A DNA stretch of 64,000 nucleotides, taken from contig JAEYOQ010000008.1 of assembly GCA_023411555.1 (NCBI GenBank), positions 29,815 through 93,814 on the forward strand, in the 5' to 3' direction. The translations under genes were made by a program, and so were the position numbers. The notes under the pieces are model-generated. The model saw nothing but the letters and a program-made list of their open reading frames with translations. It was not told the origin of the DNA and did no database searches. Within the stretch, counting starts at the first letter, position 1. Every line of letters begins with the position of its first letter. This DNA comes from Bacillota bacterium (GTDB lineage Bacteria; Bacillota; Clostridia; Lachnospirales; Lachnospiraceae). Positions 37,470 through 47,800 of this stretch are shown piece by piece.

Positions 37470-38477
37470 TTACTGTTCTTTCTTCTTAGCAGCACTCATA
37501 TCTGCATAGCAGGCAACAAAATGGCCTTCATTCACTTCCACCAAGGTTGGTTCACTACAATTACATTTACCCTTCTCACGATACTCGCAACGATCATAAA
37601 AGCCACATTGATTAGCCAGATTCATTGCAAGGGGTACCGTTCCTTCTATGGAATAGAGACGATCATGTCCTCCACCAATCTTATGGACAGAGCCCATCAA
37701 TCCAATCGTATACGGATGAAGAGGATTTTTGAATATATCCTTAACCGGAGCTATCTCTACAATCTTTCCAAGATACATAACCGCTACACGATCACATACC
37801 TTCGCCACTGTCCCAAGATCATGGGTAATGTAGAGAATTGCCATCTTAAATTCCTTCTGCAACTCCTTCATCAGTTCAAGAATCTGCGCTTGAATCGTTA
37901 CATCCAGGGCTGTAGTAGGCTCATCCGCAATGAGAAGCTTCGGATTACATACCAGCGCCATTGCAATCAAAGCTCTTTGCAGCATACCTCCGGAGAATTC
38001 ATGAGGGTATTGGTTATACCTCTTCTCCGGATTAGAAATCCCCACTTTACGCATTGCTTCTATGGAAATCTCCTTTGCTTTCTTTTTATCCTTTGTCATA
38101 TGGAGACGTACAAACTCGGAAATCTGATGTCCTATGGTGAATAGGGGTGAAAATGAGCTCATGGGCTCCTGGAATATCATCGATATATTCTTGCCACGGA
38201 TACTTCTTATTTCAGCACCACCAAATTTCATATCCAACAGATTTAGCTCACGACCTTCATTCTGGAAGGTGATCTTACCGGTTGTAACACATTTCCGATC
38301 ATTAATTCCCATGATCGCCTTGCTGGTCAAGCTCTTACCACATCCCGATTCTCCTACTAATCCAAGGGTTTCATTCTCCTTGATTGAAAAGCTGATTCCT
38401 CGCAGTGGAGTCAGTATGCCTTCGTCCAGTTTGATTTTTATATTAAGGTCCTCAACTACAACTACATTCTTTTCCAT
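37470..38477 (-). CDS. ABC importer ATPase (OppD type)
   Basis: A 335-residue ATPase with Walker A GESGCGKS, signature SGGMLQR, Walker B LLIADEP and the OppD C-terminal extension (CGFYDRCEYREKGKC). It should form the heterodimeric motor with the next gene and sit under the two permeases. GAGG precedes the ATG, and the gap to oppC is 12 bp. Confidence 0.92.
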   Translation of the reverse strand: MEKNVVVVEDLNIKIKLDEGILTPLRGISFSIKENETLGLVGESGCGKSLTSKAIMGINDRKCVTTGKITFQNEGRELNLLDMKFGGAEIRSIRGKNISMIFQEPMSSFSPLFTIGHQISEFVRLHMTKDKKKAKEISIEAMRKVGISNPEKRYNQYPHEFSGGMLQRALIAMALVCNPKLLIADEPTTALDVTIQAQILELMKELQKEFKMAILYITHDLGTVAKVCDRVAVMYLGKIVEIAPVKDIFKNPLHPYTIGLMGSVHKIGGGHDRLYSIEGTVPLAMNLANQCGFYDRCEYREKGKCNCSEPTLVEVNEGHFVACYADMSAAKKKEQ

Positions 38478-38489
38478 TTAATACCTCGC

Positions 38490-39683
38490 TTATTTATAAG
38501 GGTCTGCAGCATCGCGTAAGCCATCACCCAGGAAGTTAAATGCCAACACAGCTAATCCCACGAAGAGGACTGGTATTAGTTTCCACGGACAATTGGCGAT
38601 ATTGCTGATACTCTGGCACTCTTGCAATAGCACGCCCCAACTGGTAGCAGGTGCACGCATGCCCAATCCCAGGAAGCTCATTGATGTTTCTCCCAATATC
38701 ATACCGGGAATACCCAAAGTAAGATTTACAATCAGGTAGCTCATGAAGCCAGGGACCAAATGCTTTGCGATAATTTTCGCGTCGGATACACCAGCCAATC
38801 TTGCTGCCATAACATAATCTTCCTTCTTCAGGGAAAGGAATTTACTTCGAACCGTTCGTGCAAGTCCCGGCCAGCTGAGTAAAGACATGATTACGGTAAT
38901 AAATATGTATACCTTTACTACGGAGATACCAGGTGGAATAGCAGCAGAAAGCGCCATCCATAATGGTAAAGTAGGAAAGGAAGAGATAACCTCAATTATT
39001 CTCTGTATTACAGTATCAATAATACCACCATAATAACCGGAGATTCCACCGATGACAATCGCCAATAGGAAGGATAAAAAGGTTCCAATCAAAGGTACAG
39101 TCAATGATACCTGACTACCAATCAGTATTCTGGAGAACAAATCACGCCCAAGCTGATCTGCTCCAAATAGCATAACATTTACCTTGTCCTTTCCAGGTGG
39201 TAGGTCTGAATTATCAATTCCAAATAAATGCAAATCACTTTTTATAAAGCCCAATAATTTATAGGAAGAACCTTTTACAAAAAATTCAATCTTGTAAGGT
39301 TTATCTGTTTTCTCCAGGAATATTTTATTTAAAAATTTATCGTAAGAGACCTCAAGGTCGTATACAAACGGACCAATAAATTCACCCTCGTGTACAAAAT
39401 GTACCTTGGTCGGCGGAGAATTGGAATAGGTTGCCGAGAAATCCTCCAAGCCTTGTGGAGCGATAAAGTTGGCAAAGATTGCACAGGTATACAGTAATGC
39501 TAAGATGATAAAGCTGATCATTGCAAGCTTATGTTTTAGTAGCTTTCTCCCCATTAGCTGCCACTGCGAGGATGTATAATACTTTTCTTGCTTTGCGCGC
39601 TTCTTTTCCAGCTTCTTTAATTCCTTCTCGCTTAAATTAGTACTTTCAGGAGCAGAATTGGTTGTTATATTCTCTTGACTCAT
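38490..39683 (-). CDS. ABC importer permease (OppC type)
   Basis: A 397-residue permease with a basic cytoplasmic start, TM1 near residues 50-70, a long extracellular insert of about 130 residues, and the BPD_transp_1 core whose EAA-loop region reads AARLAGVSDAKIIAKHLVPG. The insert is larger than in most OppC proteins. Its ATG overlaps the TAA of oppB by one base (TAATG), so translation is coupled; GAGGAG lies inside oppB. Confidence 0.9.
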   Translation of the reverse strand: MSQENITTNSAPESTNLSEKELKKLEKKRAKQEKYYTSSQWQLMGRKLLKHKLAMISFIILALLYTCAIFANFIAPQGLEDFSATYSNSPPTKVHFVHEGEFIGPFVYDLEVSYDKFLNKIFLEKTDKPYKIEFFVKGSSYKLLGFIKSDLHLFGIDNSDLPPGKDKVNVMLFGADQLGRDLFSRILIGSQVSLTVPLIGTFLSFLLAIVIGGISGYYGGIIDTVIQRIIEVISSFPTLPLWMALSAAIPPGISVVKVYIFITVIMSLLSWPGLARTVRSKFLSLKKEDYVMAARLAGVSDAKIIAKHLVPGFMSYLIVNLTLGIPGMILGETSMSFLGLGMRAPATSWGVLLQECQSISNIANCPWKLIPVLFVGLAVLAFNFLGDGLRDAADPYK

Positions 39684-40675
39684 TATTTACTCTCCTCTAG
39701 TAATTTAATCCTCGGGTCCAGAACAGCAAGCAGTAAATCAGAAATCAGCGTACCGATAACTACCAGTGTTGCTGAAATCAGCAGGATACCTCCGGAAAGA
39801 TATACATCCTGAGATTGTAATGCTTTTAATAATATCGGGCCCTGAGTCGGAAGCATCAATACGATTGCTGTAATGGTTGAACCATTGAAGATACCGGAGA
39901 TCATTCCTCCAAGCCCACTTACAATCGGATTAATAACTGCACGCATTTCATACTTATAGGTTATCGTTTTTTCACTTACACCCTTTGCTCTTGTGCAGAG
40001 TACATACGGCTTTTCCTGCTCATCCAACATCTGAGCACGAATACTTCGAATTAGTCCACAGGCACCTGACATACTGATAACAATCGTGGGTATAATTAAT
40101 CGTTTCAAGAACTCCAGGAAGGTTGCCCAAGAAGTGATACCTCCTTCCGGAAACAGTCCCATTAATGGTTTACCCGTCCATTTATAAGATAAATACATCA
40201 ATAGAATTGCCAATAGAAAGTGCGGAACAGCCATACCTACAAAACCGATCAAAGTAAAGAAGTAATCACCGATCGAATATTGATGCTTTGCAGAATAAAT
40301 TGCAATCGGTATAGCGATCATATAGGTTACAACTAATGTAATCAGCGATATCATCATGGTTGCTCCAAGCGTCTCGCCGATCTTTGCCAATACCGTTTGG
40401 TTATAATAAAAGGAAGTACCCCAGTCTCCTGTCACTATGCCACCCAGCCAATCGACATACTGTACCATGAACGGACGATCCACCTTATACATAGCGCGCA
40501 GGTTTGCGATATCTGCCTCTGTTACAGTCTCGCCTTGTGCTATCATATCGGTTACCAAGCTATCCACAAAATCACCGGGTGGAAGCTGAATTACAAAAAA
40601 TACTACGAAGGTAATCATCAATAATGTAAAAAGGGCCAGCGTGAGCCTCTTTGTAATATATTTCAATTTATCCAT
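39683..40675 (-). CDS. ABC importer permease (OppB type)
   Basis: A 330-residue permease with about six membrane segments. The N-terminal KRLTLALFTLLMITFVVFFV is typical of OppB/DppB, and the EAA-loop segment CTRAKGVSEKTITYKYEMR contacts the ATPase. It follows the binding-protein gene after a 225-bp gap that contains a hairpin, which probably lets the binding protein be made in excess. Confidence 0.9.
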   Translation of the reverse strand: MDKLKYITKRLTLALFTLLMITFVVFFVIQLPPGDFVDSLVTDMIAQGETVTEADIANLRAMYKVDRPFMVQYVDWLGGIVTGDWGTSFYYNQTVLAKIGETLGATMMISLITLVVTYMIAIPIAIYSAKHQYSIGDYFFTLIGFVGMAVPHFLLAILLMYLSYKWTGKPLMGLFPEGGITSWATFLEFLKRLIIPTIVISMSGACGLIRSIRAQMLDEQEKPYVLCTRAKGVSEKTITYKYEMRAVINPIVSGLGGMISGIFNGSTITAIVLMLPTQGPILLKALQSQDVYLSGGILLISATLVVIGTLISDLLLAVLDPRIKLLEESK

Positions 40676-40727
40676 AACTTATCACCATAGAACCCTTCTC
40701 AACTTCATTTGCCTTGAATATAGATGT

Positions 40728-40772
40728 GGGCTTTTGCAAAGGTGCTAAAATTCTGCCAATTTACAAAAGCCC
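40728..40772 (-). other. Hairpin between binding-protein and permease genes
   Basis: GGGCTTTTG (40728-40736) pairs with CAAAAGCCC (40764-40772) around a 27-nt loop. There is no T-tract, so it is more likely an mRNA-stability or partial attenuation element than a full terminator. Confidence 0.55.
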
Positions 40773-40900
40773 TCCATCCTATTACACTACCTAAATATAC
40801 TTACTCCTTATGCTCGTACCAAGTATCCTTCTCACACTTCCCAGACGTAGGTACAAGCTTGCATACTACGTCAAAACTTTTAATAAGCCTTTACTAAGTC

Positions 40901-42988
40901 TTATTTAGCTAAATATAACTGCTCCGGACGCATCATGCTTGCAAAGCGGTACTCATCTGCCCATACAACGTTAGACGGGAAATTCTTAACCTTGTTATTT
41001 ACAAAGAAGTTAATCGGCAGTGGTGCCAGATATCCGATAATCCAAATATTTTCTTTATGTAAATCATAGATCTTCTTCACATTTTCTGCAACAACTGCTT
41101 CTCTGTTATCTCCTGATGCATTCTTAATTGCATCATAAGCGTTGATTAACTCAAGTACAGCTCCGGTCGGTTCAACTCCACCATTTGCTGTAGTCTTGCC
41201 ATCCTCATACCACTTACCGTATGCACCATACCAGCAGCTGAAGTTACGCATCGGAACAACAATATCAGGGCGGATAGCAGGAGAGGTCATGCTAACACCT
41301 TCAAACTTCGCTTCAATATTATTAACCAATATTGATTTTGCGATTTCTGCATCTACCTTGTCAGATACCTTAACACCGATTGCTTTGTAAGCTGTCTGCA
41401 GTAAGGTTATGTAATCGCCTTCCTTACTGATATCACTGGTAGAGATAACAATTTCAACATCCTTATTGGTGCCCTTCATCTTACGATAGGTACCCGGTGC
41501 TTTGTCCCAAGGCTCTGTTATCTCATCCAAAATACTGTTAGCCTTATCAACATTATATTCAGTCCACTTATTAGCCCATTCCGCATCGTAAAAAGCTGTA
41601 CCCTCTGAAGGTGCTGCTTGTGCAGGCTTTGATTGGCCACTCATCAAGGTGGCATTCATTAGGTTTCTGTCAACACTGATAGAAAGCGCTTCTCTAAAGC
41701 GAATATCCTGGAACAGTGCTCTCTTATCCGAATCCTGTACTGTCTGGCAAAGAGCCAAAGCAGGTCCACTCTGCCATTCCGGTCTGAACCAAGGAACTAT
41801 AGTATGAGTCGCCTGAGTTGCTGTTGCTACAGTAGCATAATCGCCAAACTCAACGGTTGAGATATCAATTTCACCTGCTGTCTGCTTAAGAACTACCTGA
41901 TCTGCATCGTTAATAATGATAAACTTTATGCTGTCAAGATAAGGCAATTGACGACCTTCACTATCTGTCTTCCAGAAATAAGGATTACGAACTAATTCAT
42001 AGGTCTCACCAACGGTATTCCAGTTATCTTTCACAGCGATAAAGCTTCTAATCTGAGGAACAATTGCATAATCCCAGTTATAATAGCCGATATCCTTACC
42101 CATGGTGCCGTAATCTTCCCAAGCTCTGCCAAAATCCTTGTTTGCATTAGCAATTGCCTGCTCTTCGGTAATCAGAGGGAAGGTAGCATCATCCGCTACT
42201 CCGTCTTTACGAGCAACATAATTGATATAGAAATGCTTCGGTAAGAACATCCACTTATTATCTACTGCTACTGCCTCAGGGAAGTTCGGCTTCGGAGCAG
42301 CGAAGGTTACTGTAAATGTATAATCATCAACCTTAGCAAATTCAGCCCAGTAATTCTTGCCGTCTTTTGTAACCTGGTAGCAATTATAAGGCTTAGAGGT
42401 ATATGCAGGATAGTAGCCCGCTTCCTCTACACCTACTGCAGTACGGTCTGCGTTCAAAGCCGGAGTTGACATGTGATCATAATAGAATATTACGTCATCT
42501 GCTGTAAAAGGATGTCCATCAGACCACTTCATACCTTCACGAAGCTCGATTGTCCATACAGAACCATCTTCATTCGAATAAAAATCCTTACATACATTCG
42601 CCTCTACTTCACCGGAGCCATCCAATTTAAAACGGAACATACTCTGTTCCGTATAGGGACCCCATCCCCAACGGCCACCGTCATTAGTAGTAGCAGTAAT
42701 GCTACCGCCATATTCTCCCAGTGACTGAACATCCTTTTCCACCATTACATCTTCAGCTACTGGCAGACGCTCTTCCAATGCTGGCAGAGTACCCGCAGCA
42801 ACCTGCTCAGCAAGCATCGGTGCCTCTTTAGCCAAATCGGTTGGTTTACTATCTTCACCCGCAGTATCATTTGTTGTGGCTGGAGTTGGATTCTGTGTCA
42901 CTCCTCCATCGTTTGAAGGTTTGCTGCATGCTGCCAAGGAACCAAATCCAAGAACCACTGCCAGCATAAGTGCTAATACTCGTTTCAT
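40901..42988 (-). CDS. Opp-family substrate-binding lipoprotein
   Basis: A 695-residue extracytoplasmic solute-binding protein (SBP_bac_5 family) with lipobox LAAC (Cys21) and a Thr/Asp-rich linker. WTIELREGMKWSDGHPFTADDV and ALSISVDRNLMN are typical family motifs. It is longer than classical OppA (about 540 residues), as in Opp-type proteins that bind oligosaccharides; with GH38, GH36 and DUF5054 next to it, a glycan ligand is likely but unproven. GGAGGAG precedes the ATG. It heads the transporter genes. Confidence 0.92.
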   Translation of the reverse strand: MKRVLALMLAVVLGFGSLAACSKPSNDGGVTQNPTPATTNDTAGEDSKPTDLAKEAPMLAEQVAAGTLPALEERLPVAEDVMVEKDVQSLGEYGGSITATTNDGGRWGWGPYTEQSMFRFKLDGSGEVEANVCKDFYSNEDGSVWTIELREGMKWSDGHPFTADDVIFYYDHMSTPALNADRTAVGVEEAGYYPAYTSKPYNCYQVTKDGKNYWAEFAKVDDYTFTVTFAAPKPNFPEAVAVDNKWMFLPKHFYINYVARKDGVADDATFPLITEEQAIANANKDFGRAWEDYGTMGKDIGYYNWDYAIVPQIRSFIAVKDNWNTVGETYELVRNPYFWKTDSEGRQLPYLDSIKFIIINDADQVVLKQTAGEIDISTVEFGDYATVATATQATHTIVPWFRPEWQSGPALALCQTVQDSDKRALFQDIRFREALSISVDRNLMNATLMSGQSKPAQAAPSEGTAFYDAEWANKWTEYNVDKANSILDEITEPWDKAPGTYRKMKGTNKDVEIVISTSDISKEGDYITLLQTAYKAIGVKVSDKVDAEIAKSILVNNIEAKFEGVSMTSPAIRPDIVVPMRNFSCWYGAYGKWYEDGKTTANGGVEPTGAVLELINAYDAIKNASGDNREAVVAENVKKIYDLHKENIWIIGYLAPLPINFFVNNKVKNFPSNVVWADEYRFASMMRPEQLYLAK

Positions 42989-43528
42989 GTTTCTCCTCCT
43001 TTTAATTCTACATCATACCTTCCACTATGTGGTAACCAATGTAAGATGTAAGCTTTCTTGTTGTAAATCCCTTTGTGATAACAAGCTTTACATACAATCG
43101 AACCTCCTAGTTCGGTTATGTACTGAAGATAAAGCTACTTAATAATTTTAATTTAGTATGTTTTATTAAATATATTTATCTTGTATATTAATCATATCAT
43201 ATGAATTTTATTTTGTAAATAAAATATTTATTTAAATTACATAATATCTATGTTGAAACCATGTATATTATTGTTAATTTGTATGTTGTTATACCGATTT
43301 AACTTGTTAATTAAATGTGTTTTAACTAATATGCATAATTAGATTAATATTCTATATATTTATTATACTTTATCGATTAAGCTATATTTTTCCGATTAAA
43401 AACTTCCGCCTTCAAAACGTTGTAAAATCCGTATTGATAGCAAAAAAATAAGCCCGGATTGAGATATCACTCCCCATCCAGGCTTGTGCTATTATTAATT
43501 TGATGATACCACCCAAGACAAAAGGGTA
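42989..43528. promoter_or_regulatory. Control region of the importer operon
   Basis: A 540-bp gene-free, very AT-rich stretch upstream of the binding-protein gene. It contains an imperfect hairpin at 43047-43092, a small CGAAC/GTTCG hairpin at 43099-43114 and a perfect 8-3-8 palindrome TAAATAAA-ATA-TTTATTTA at 43216-43234, a candidate operator for the GntR/LacI regulator encoded next door. The far end holds that regulator's terminator. Confidence 0.4.
43450..43485 (-). terminator. Terminator after the GntR/LacI regulator
   Basis: Arms 43450-43459 and 43476-43485 pair over 10 positions with one G-U pair on the minus strand, followed by ATTTTTTTG. It begins about 45 bp after the stop. Confidence 0.75.
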
Positions 43529-44617
43529 TTATTCGTCACTGACCAATATCGCCGGGACCATAAAATCAGTTTCCGTACTTGTCTTTTTAATCTGTGCTAG
43601 TAATAAATCTACTATTTTGTTCGCCATCTCAATTTCATTCTGTTTCATATGGGCCATCGGAAGCCCCTGTGGACCGTCCACACAAGCAACCTTAACTTCT
43701 TCATCAAGCTTTACCTTCACAAGCTTTGATGCTTCTATCACAGCGGATATTAAGCTATATTCCGCACAAATAATCCCATCCACTTCCCCCTGATTACTTT
43801 TTAAATACTCTGCTACTTTTTCTATGTTTTCATCCTTCGGTGGATGCTGATATATGTTCTCATCAAATACTAAGGTGCATTCCGGCAGAGTAGTTATACC
43901 GAATTCAGCCGCCGCTTCATAAAAACCAAGCTTGCGCTCCTGCAGAGACGAGGTACCGATAATCTCTGACGAGAAAAAGGCCAGCTTATGACATCCCTGT
44001 TCATACAGGTGCTTGACCAGGTTCTTAATTGCCTGGATATTATCTGTCCTTACCGAAGGTACCGATATGCCTTCCAACTTTTTATCAATCACCACTACCG
44101 GGAAGCCTTCTAGAATAAGCTTTAAGATTGTAGGATTGTAATAAACACCATGACAGGGCATTACAATCAAGCCTTCTATCTGTGAATTTACCAGGAAGTC
44201 GATCTCTTCTGTCTCCTTCTCCCTATTATAATAAGAGAATCTGGTAATAACCTTATATCCATTTTCCTCCGCCTTCCGATCGATCTTATAGAGCAGGTCT
44301 AAGCCAAAAGCACTCGATACATGCTCCATTACAAGACCGATTTTCTTACCAGCGTAAGTAATACACGGCACGCATGTCTCTTCTACTACCGGATTGCGTA
44401 CCTTTACAAAGGTTCCTACTCCCGGTATTCTTTGTAATAGTCCTTCATCCTTCAGCATACCCAGAGCCTTTTTCACTGTTATCATACTGACATTGAATCT
44501 ACTTTTCAACTCATCATCTGAAGGTATTTTCATTCCCTCCGTATAGACATTGTCCTCTATCTTTTTCTTTATATCCTCATAAAGCTGCCTATACAAAAAA
44601 TTGTCCCTGTCCAACAC
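43529..44617 (-). CDS. GntR/LacI chimeric regulator (AraR-like layout)
   Basis: An N-terminal GntR winged helix (LPSDDELKSRF-like IPSDDELKSRFNVSMITVKK) is joined to a LacI/periplasmic-binding-like sensor, the layout of AraR and related sugar regulators. The longest frame starts at 44674, but a promoter with extended -10 (TGGTATAAT, 44654-44662 on the minus strand) would begin transcription after those ATG codons. I therefore prefer the GTG at 44615-44617 or the next codon TTG, a few nt after GGGG. It lies between the GH38 gene and the importer and probably senses a sugar from this locus. Confidence 0.85.
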   Translation of the reverse strand: MLDRDNFLYRQLYEDIKKKIEDNVYTEGMKIPSDDELKSRFNVSMITVKKALGMLKDEGLLQRIPGVGTFVKVRNPVVEETCVPCITYAGKKIGLVMEHVSSAFGLDLLYKIDRKAEENGYKVITRFSYYNREKETEEIDFLVNSQIEGLIVMPCHGVYYNPTILKLILEGFPVVVIDKKLEGISVPSVRTDNIQAIKNLVKHLYEQGCHKLAFFSSEIIGTSSLQERKLGFYEAAAEFGITTLPECTLVFDENIYQHPPKDENIEKVAEYLKSNQGEVDGIICAEYSLISAVIEASKLVKVKLDEEVKVACVDGPQGLPMAHMKQNEIEMANKIVDLLLAQIKKTSTETDFMVPAILVSDE

Positions 44618-44653
44618 ACACACCCCATCTATATATTTAATATACTTAACCAT

Positions 44654-44662
44654 ATTATACCA
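44654..44662 (-). promoter_or_regulatory. Extended -10 promoter of the GntR/LacI regulator
   Basis: On the minus strand TGGTATAAT, a match to TGnTATAAT, with no strong -35. It lies directly after the GH38 stop at 44696 and decides the start codon of the regulator. Confidence 0.5.
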
Positions 44663-44695
44663 TATAACATCCAAAATGAAAGGAAATTTTTATAA

Positions 44696-47600
44696 CTAGT
44701 AATGTATCTTTACCGTTTTTATCTCAAAGGCATTGAAGGTCAGCTCAACTTCTTGCGATAACGGTAAGGTCTCCTCCGGCTCCTCCAACATATTGGTAAT
44801 GGAAATCCCCTTAACCCAATCCGGTAAAGCCAGGATGGTCTTGGTATAAGTTCCTTCTACTTCATACATTCTGAGTATAAATGCCTTTTCTTGCTCTTCC
44901 ATAGGCTTTACTGTCTCGATAATAATATTGGAAGTACTTACGCTAGCCAAGCTCTGTTCTTCATATATACCGGACACAATAATCGGCTTGTAATTAAGAA
45001 GATAAGCAGGCTTCGTTACACTTTCGGCCTGGAAGCCAGTATTATGGGGATAGAAGCTATAGCAACAGCTATGCACACCCTGGTCTCCCCTATAATCCGG
45101 GCGGCAGCCTCCTTTATGCAGCGAAAGTCTTAGCTTAGAATCCTGTGCCGATATACCATATTTACAATCATTTAGGATTGCCACTCCATATCGATTTTCC
45201 GAAAGATCCGTATATTTATGATTTGACACCTCAAACTTTGCTTTTTCAATCGCTGTATTACGATGTGTAGGACGCATGAGATATCCAAATTGAATTTCAT
45301 GTCTTGCGAAATCCGTATGAATAGAGGTATCAAAGGCTGTTTTTAAGAAACGGTGCTGATCCTTCCAATCCATTATTGTATCAAAGCGAACTTCGGCACT
45401 GTCCGCATAAAAGATAATATCCTGTTTGAGATGAGATTTTGTACTTAACTGATATTCACATCGAATTCGGCATTCCACCTCACCGACCGATATAACCTCT
45501 CTCGAAAGGAGAACTGCATCGTCTCTGAATTTACCGGCGATATCCGCATCCAGATCCCAATTATCCCAGTCACTCGGTACATCCTCAGCCATAAGGAAGG
45601 TATTCAGAGGATATCCCTCTCCCCTTAGTTCTCTGTTCACCCTTTTATCAATAAAGGATTGCATATAACCCTTCTCATCGAATACTACTCTTGCATAGGG
45701 TGTTTCAAGCACATCTCCTTCCAGACAGAATACCGTCCTGTCTTCCAGCTTTCCAGGTACCAACTGCAATACTACACTTGCAAATGCCGGTATTGATACC
45801 CCACTTATGGCCAGCTTATGTCTACCGTTTATATCCGTAACAATCTGCTGCTTATAATTTCCCTCTACGATATAACCTTCCACGTAATCCAGATATATTA
45901 CATCCTGTCGCTCAAAGGACAAGGTATTGATTACTGACACTGCAGTAGTATCAGCTCCGGATTGTAACAAGGTATTAATCCTAGTATTGGCTTTCTTTAT
46001 AATGCTGTCCGTATCAGCAATTGCCTGGTCATGCGCAGCAGGCACACAGGTTCCCGGTAAAATATCATGGAATTGATTTACCAACAGGTCTCGCATGAGT
46101 GGATTAATTTCAACTCCCGAGGCCGCCTCTTGCCTCCGAACCGCATCGCGGACCGTGATATATTCCAGATTTCTTAGTGCAATTTCAGCCAGACGATTGT
46201 TCCGCTTAATTGTATGTTGATTGGTCAAGGTTCCCCTATGGAGCTCCAGATAAAGCTCTCCGGTATAGATGGAAGGCTTTACAGAGGTTTGTTCTAGACG
46301 ATTCATAAACTCACTGACCGTAATATGACTCGACTTAGGAAGCCCCTCTATATCAGCCAAGCGATTGGCTAATTCAATCATCTCAAAGGTGGGACCACCT
46401 CCACCATCACCCTCACCATAAGAGAGTAATCGCATATTATTAACCCTCTTCTCCTTAATCGAATCCTTACCTTCTCCTAAGACATGCCTCAACATATTAA
46501 TAGGCTCCGGTCCTGTATGAGTTTTATTAAAATGTACAAAAACCGCTGAACCGTCAATCCCCTTCCAGTAAAATGTATCATAAGGGAATTCGGTAGTATC
46601 TCCCCAATTCAGCTTCGTAGTAAGAAAATACTTTACGTTACAGCCCCTCATAATCTGTGGCAGCGATGCACTATAGCCAAAGGTATCAGGAAGCCAGAAG
46701 GTATCCGAGATATAGTTAAAATGCTCTTTGGTAAAGCGCTGCCCCCATAAGAATTGTCGTATTACACTTTCTCCAGAGGGAATATTACAGTCACACTCAA
46801 TATACACCCCGCCATTAGGCTCATATCTGCCACTAGCAACCTGTTTCTTAATCTCTTCAAACAAATCGGGATAATGTTCCTTCATTAACTCTGTATGATA
46901 TGCAGAGCTCTGAACAAATTTGTATTCCGGATACTGGTCCATCAGATTGATTTGATTCGAATACGTTCTTGCACATTTTTTAATTGTCTCTTTGATATCC
47001 CAAAGCCATGCCGTATCCATATGAGAATGGCCAATCAGACCTGCATAGGGTGCAGAGTCAGAATTCTTTGCAGCCAATACCTTCTGTAGCAGTCGGTTAG
47101 CGGACTGTAAGGCTTCGATAAAGGTATCCTTGTCCACATTTTCATAATCATAATAAATGATTTCATGTATCTGCTCGAGCGTATTAACCAGCTGCGCACG
47201 ACGAAAACTGTCCTTGTTCATACCCTCTGCCATCTGATTAACAATCATCAGATTAAAGTACGTATCCCAGACAGCTTCATTCCTTACACAGATCTCTACA
47301 CTGTGATAGGTTATCTTAAATTCTTTATCCTGATTGGTCTCAAAGGGTCGGGTACCAATCACATAGTGGTGGGCATAGTATTCCATGGCAATCTCAATGT
47401 GTTCTTTTTTCACCGCTTTCTTTTTCAGCAAATCACAATAATGATTTCCATGCCCATATGCCTGTATTTTGGTACCGAAGTTACCGTAAGGTTGTCGATT
47501 CACCCATAATAGCCCTTCATAACCCTCAATCTTCGGAGCGATAAATAATGTTTGATTATCTAATTCATCGGGCACGATATACTCGCCTAGAAACCAACAA

Positions 47601-47800
47601 TAGCTTCCCTCTCCCTCCCATGAATCACCCGAACTACACTGCTTAAAATTCTTTGCCTCCGGTATTTCATGATAACGGCCATCCGTCGGATATGCCATCA
47701 TTGGAACTTCATCCACTTTTTCGAATAGCAAGCCTTCAAGGGTTTCTTCAAACCTCTTTAGCTTCGTCAACATAACTTCTGTTTGTTTATCAGTGAACAT
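44696..47800 (-). CDS. GH38 alpha-mannosidase
   Basis: A cytoplasmic enzyme of about 1034 residues that cleaves alpha-mannosides. The N-terminal domain is followed by the catalytic core with GHSHMDTAWLWDI (metal His/Asp) and FWLPDTFGYSASLPQI (nucleophile Asp), then RNLEYITVRDAV and a large C-terminal beta domain. I start at the ATG of MFTDKQTEV, 6 nt after AGGAGA; an ATG five codons earlier has no RBS. It has no signal peptide. It is the first gene of the locus on this strand and is followed after 21 bp by the regulator frame. Confidence 0.94.
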   Translation of the reverse strand: MFTDKQTEVMLTKLKRFEETLEGLLFEKVDEVPMMAYPTDGRYHEIPEAKNFKQCSSGDSWEGEGSYCWFLGEYIVPDELDNQTLFIAPKIEGYEGLLWVNRQPYGNFGTKIQAYGHGNHYCDLLKKKAVKKEHIEIAMEYYAHHYVIGTRPFETNQDKEFKITYHSVEICVRNEAVWDTYFNLMIVNQMAEGMNKDSFRRAQLVNTLEQIHEIIYYDYENVDKDTFIEALQSANRLLQKVLAAKNSDSAPYAGLIGHSHMDTAWLWDIKETIKKCARTYSNQINLMDQYPEYKFVQSSAYHTELMKEHYPDLFEEIKKQVASGRYEPNGGVYIECDCNIPSGESVIRQFLWGQRFTKEHFNYISDTFWLPDTFGYSASLPQIMRGCNVKYFLTTKLNWGDTTEFPYDTFYWKGIDGSAVFVHFNKTHTGPEPINMLRHVLGEGKDSIKEKRVNNMRLLSYGEGDGGGGPTFEMIELANRLADIEGLPKSSHITVSEFMNRLEQTSVKPSIYTGELYLELHRGTLTNQHTIKRNNRLAEIALRNLEYITVRDAVRRQEAASGVEINPLMRDLLVNQFHDILPGTCVPAAHDQAIADTDSIIKKANTRINTLLQSGADTTAVSVINTLSFERQDVIYLDYVEGYIVEGNYKQQIVTDINGRHKLAISGVSIPAFASVVLQLVPGKLEDRTVFCLEGDVLETPYARVVFDEKGYMQSFIDKRVNRELRGEGYPLNTFLMAEDVPSDWDNWDLDADIAGKFRDDAVLLSREVISVGEVECRIRCEYQLSTKSHLKQDIIFYADSAEVRFDTIMDWKDQHRFLKTAFDTSIHTDFARHEIQFGYLMRPTHRNTAIEKAKFEVSNHKYTDLSENRYGVAILNDCKYGISAQDSKLRLSLHKGGCRPDYRGDQGVHSCCYSFYPHNTGFQAESVTKPAYLLNYKPIIVSGIYEEQSLASVSTSNIIIETVKPMEEQEKAFILRMYEVEGTYTKTILALPDWVKGISITNMLEEPEETLPLSQEVELTFNAFEIKTVKIHY

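Noticed and set aside
37521..38144. A 207-aa plus-strand frame opposite the OppD-type ATPase
   Set aside because: Shadow of a gene with clear Walker and signature motifs; composition of the plus frame is not protein-like.
36465..42988. Opp genes as the importer of the putative pheromone
   Set aside because: They are 25 kb away and embedded among glycoside hydrolases with a sugar-type regulator; a peptide role cannot be excluded but the context favours glycans.
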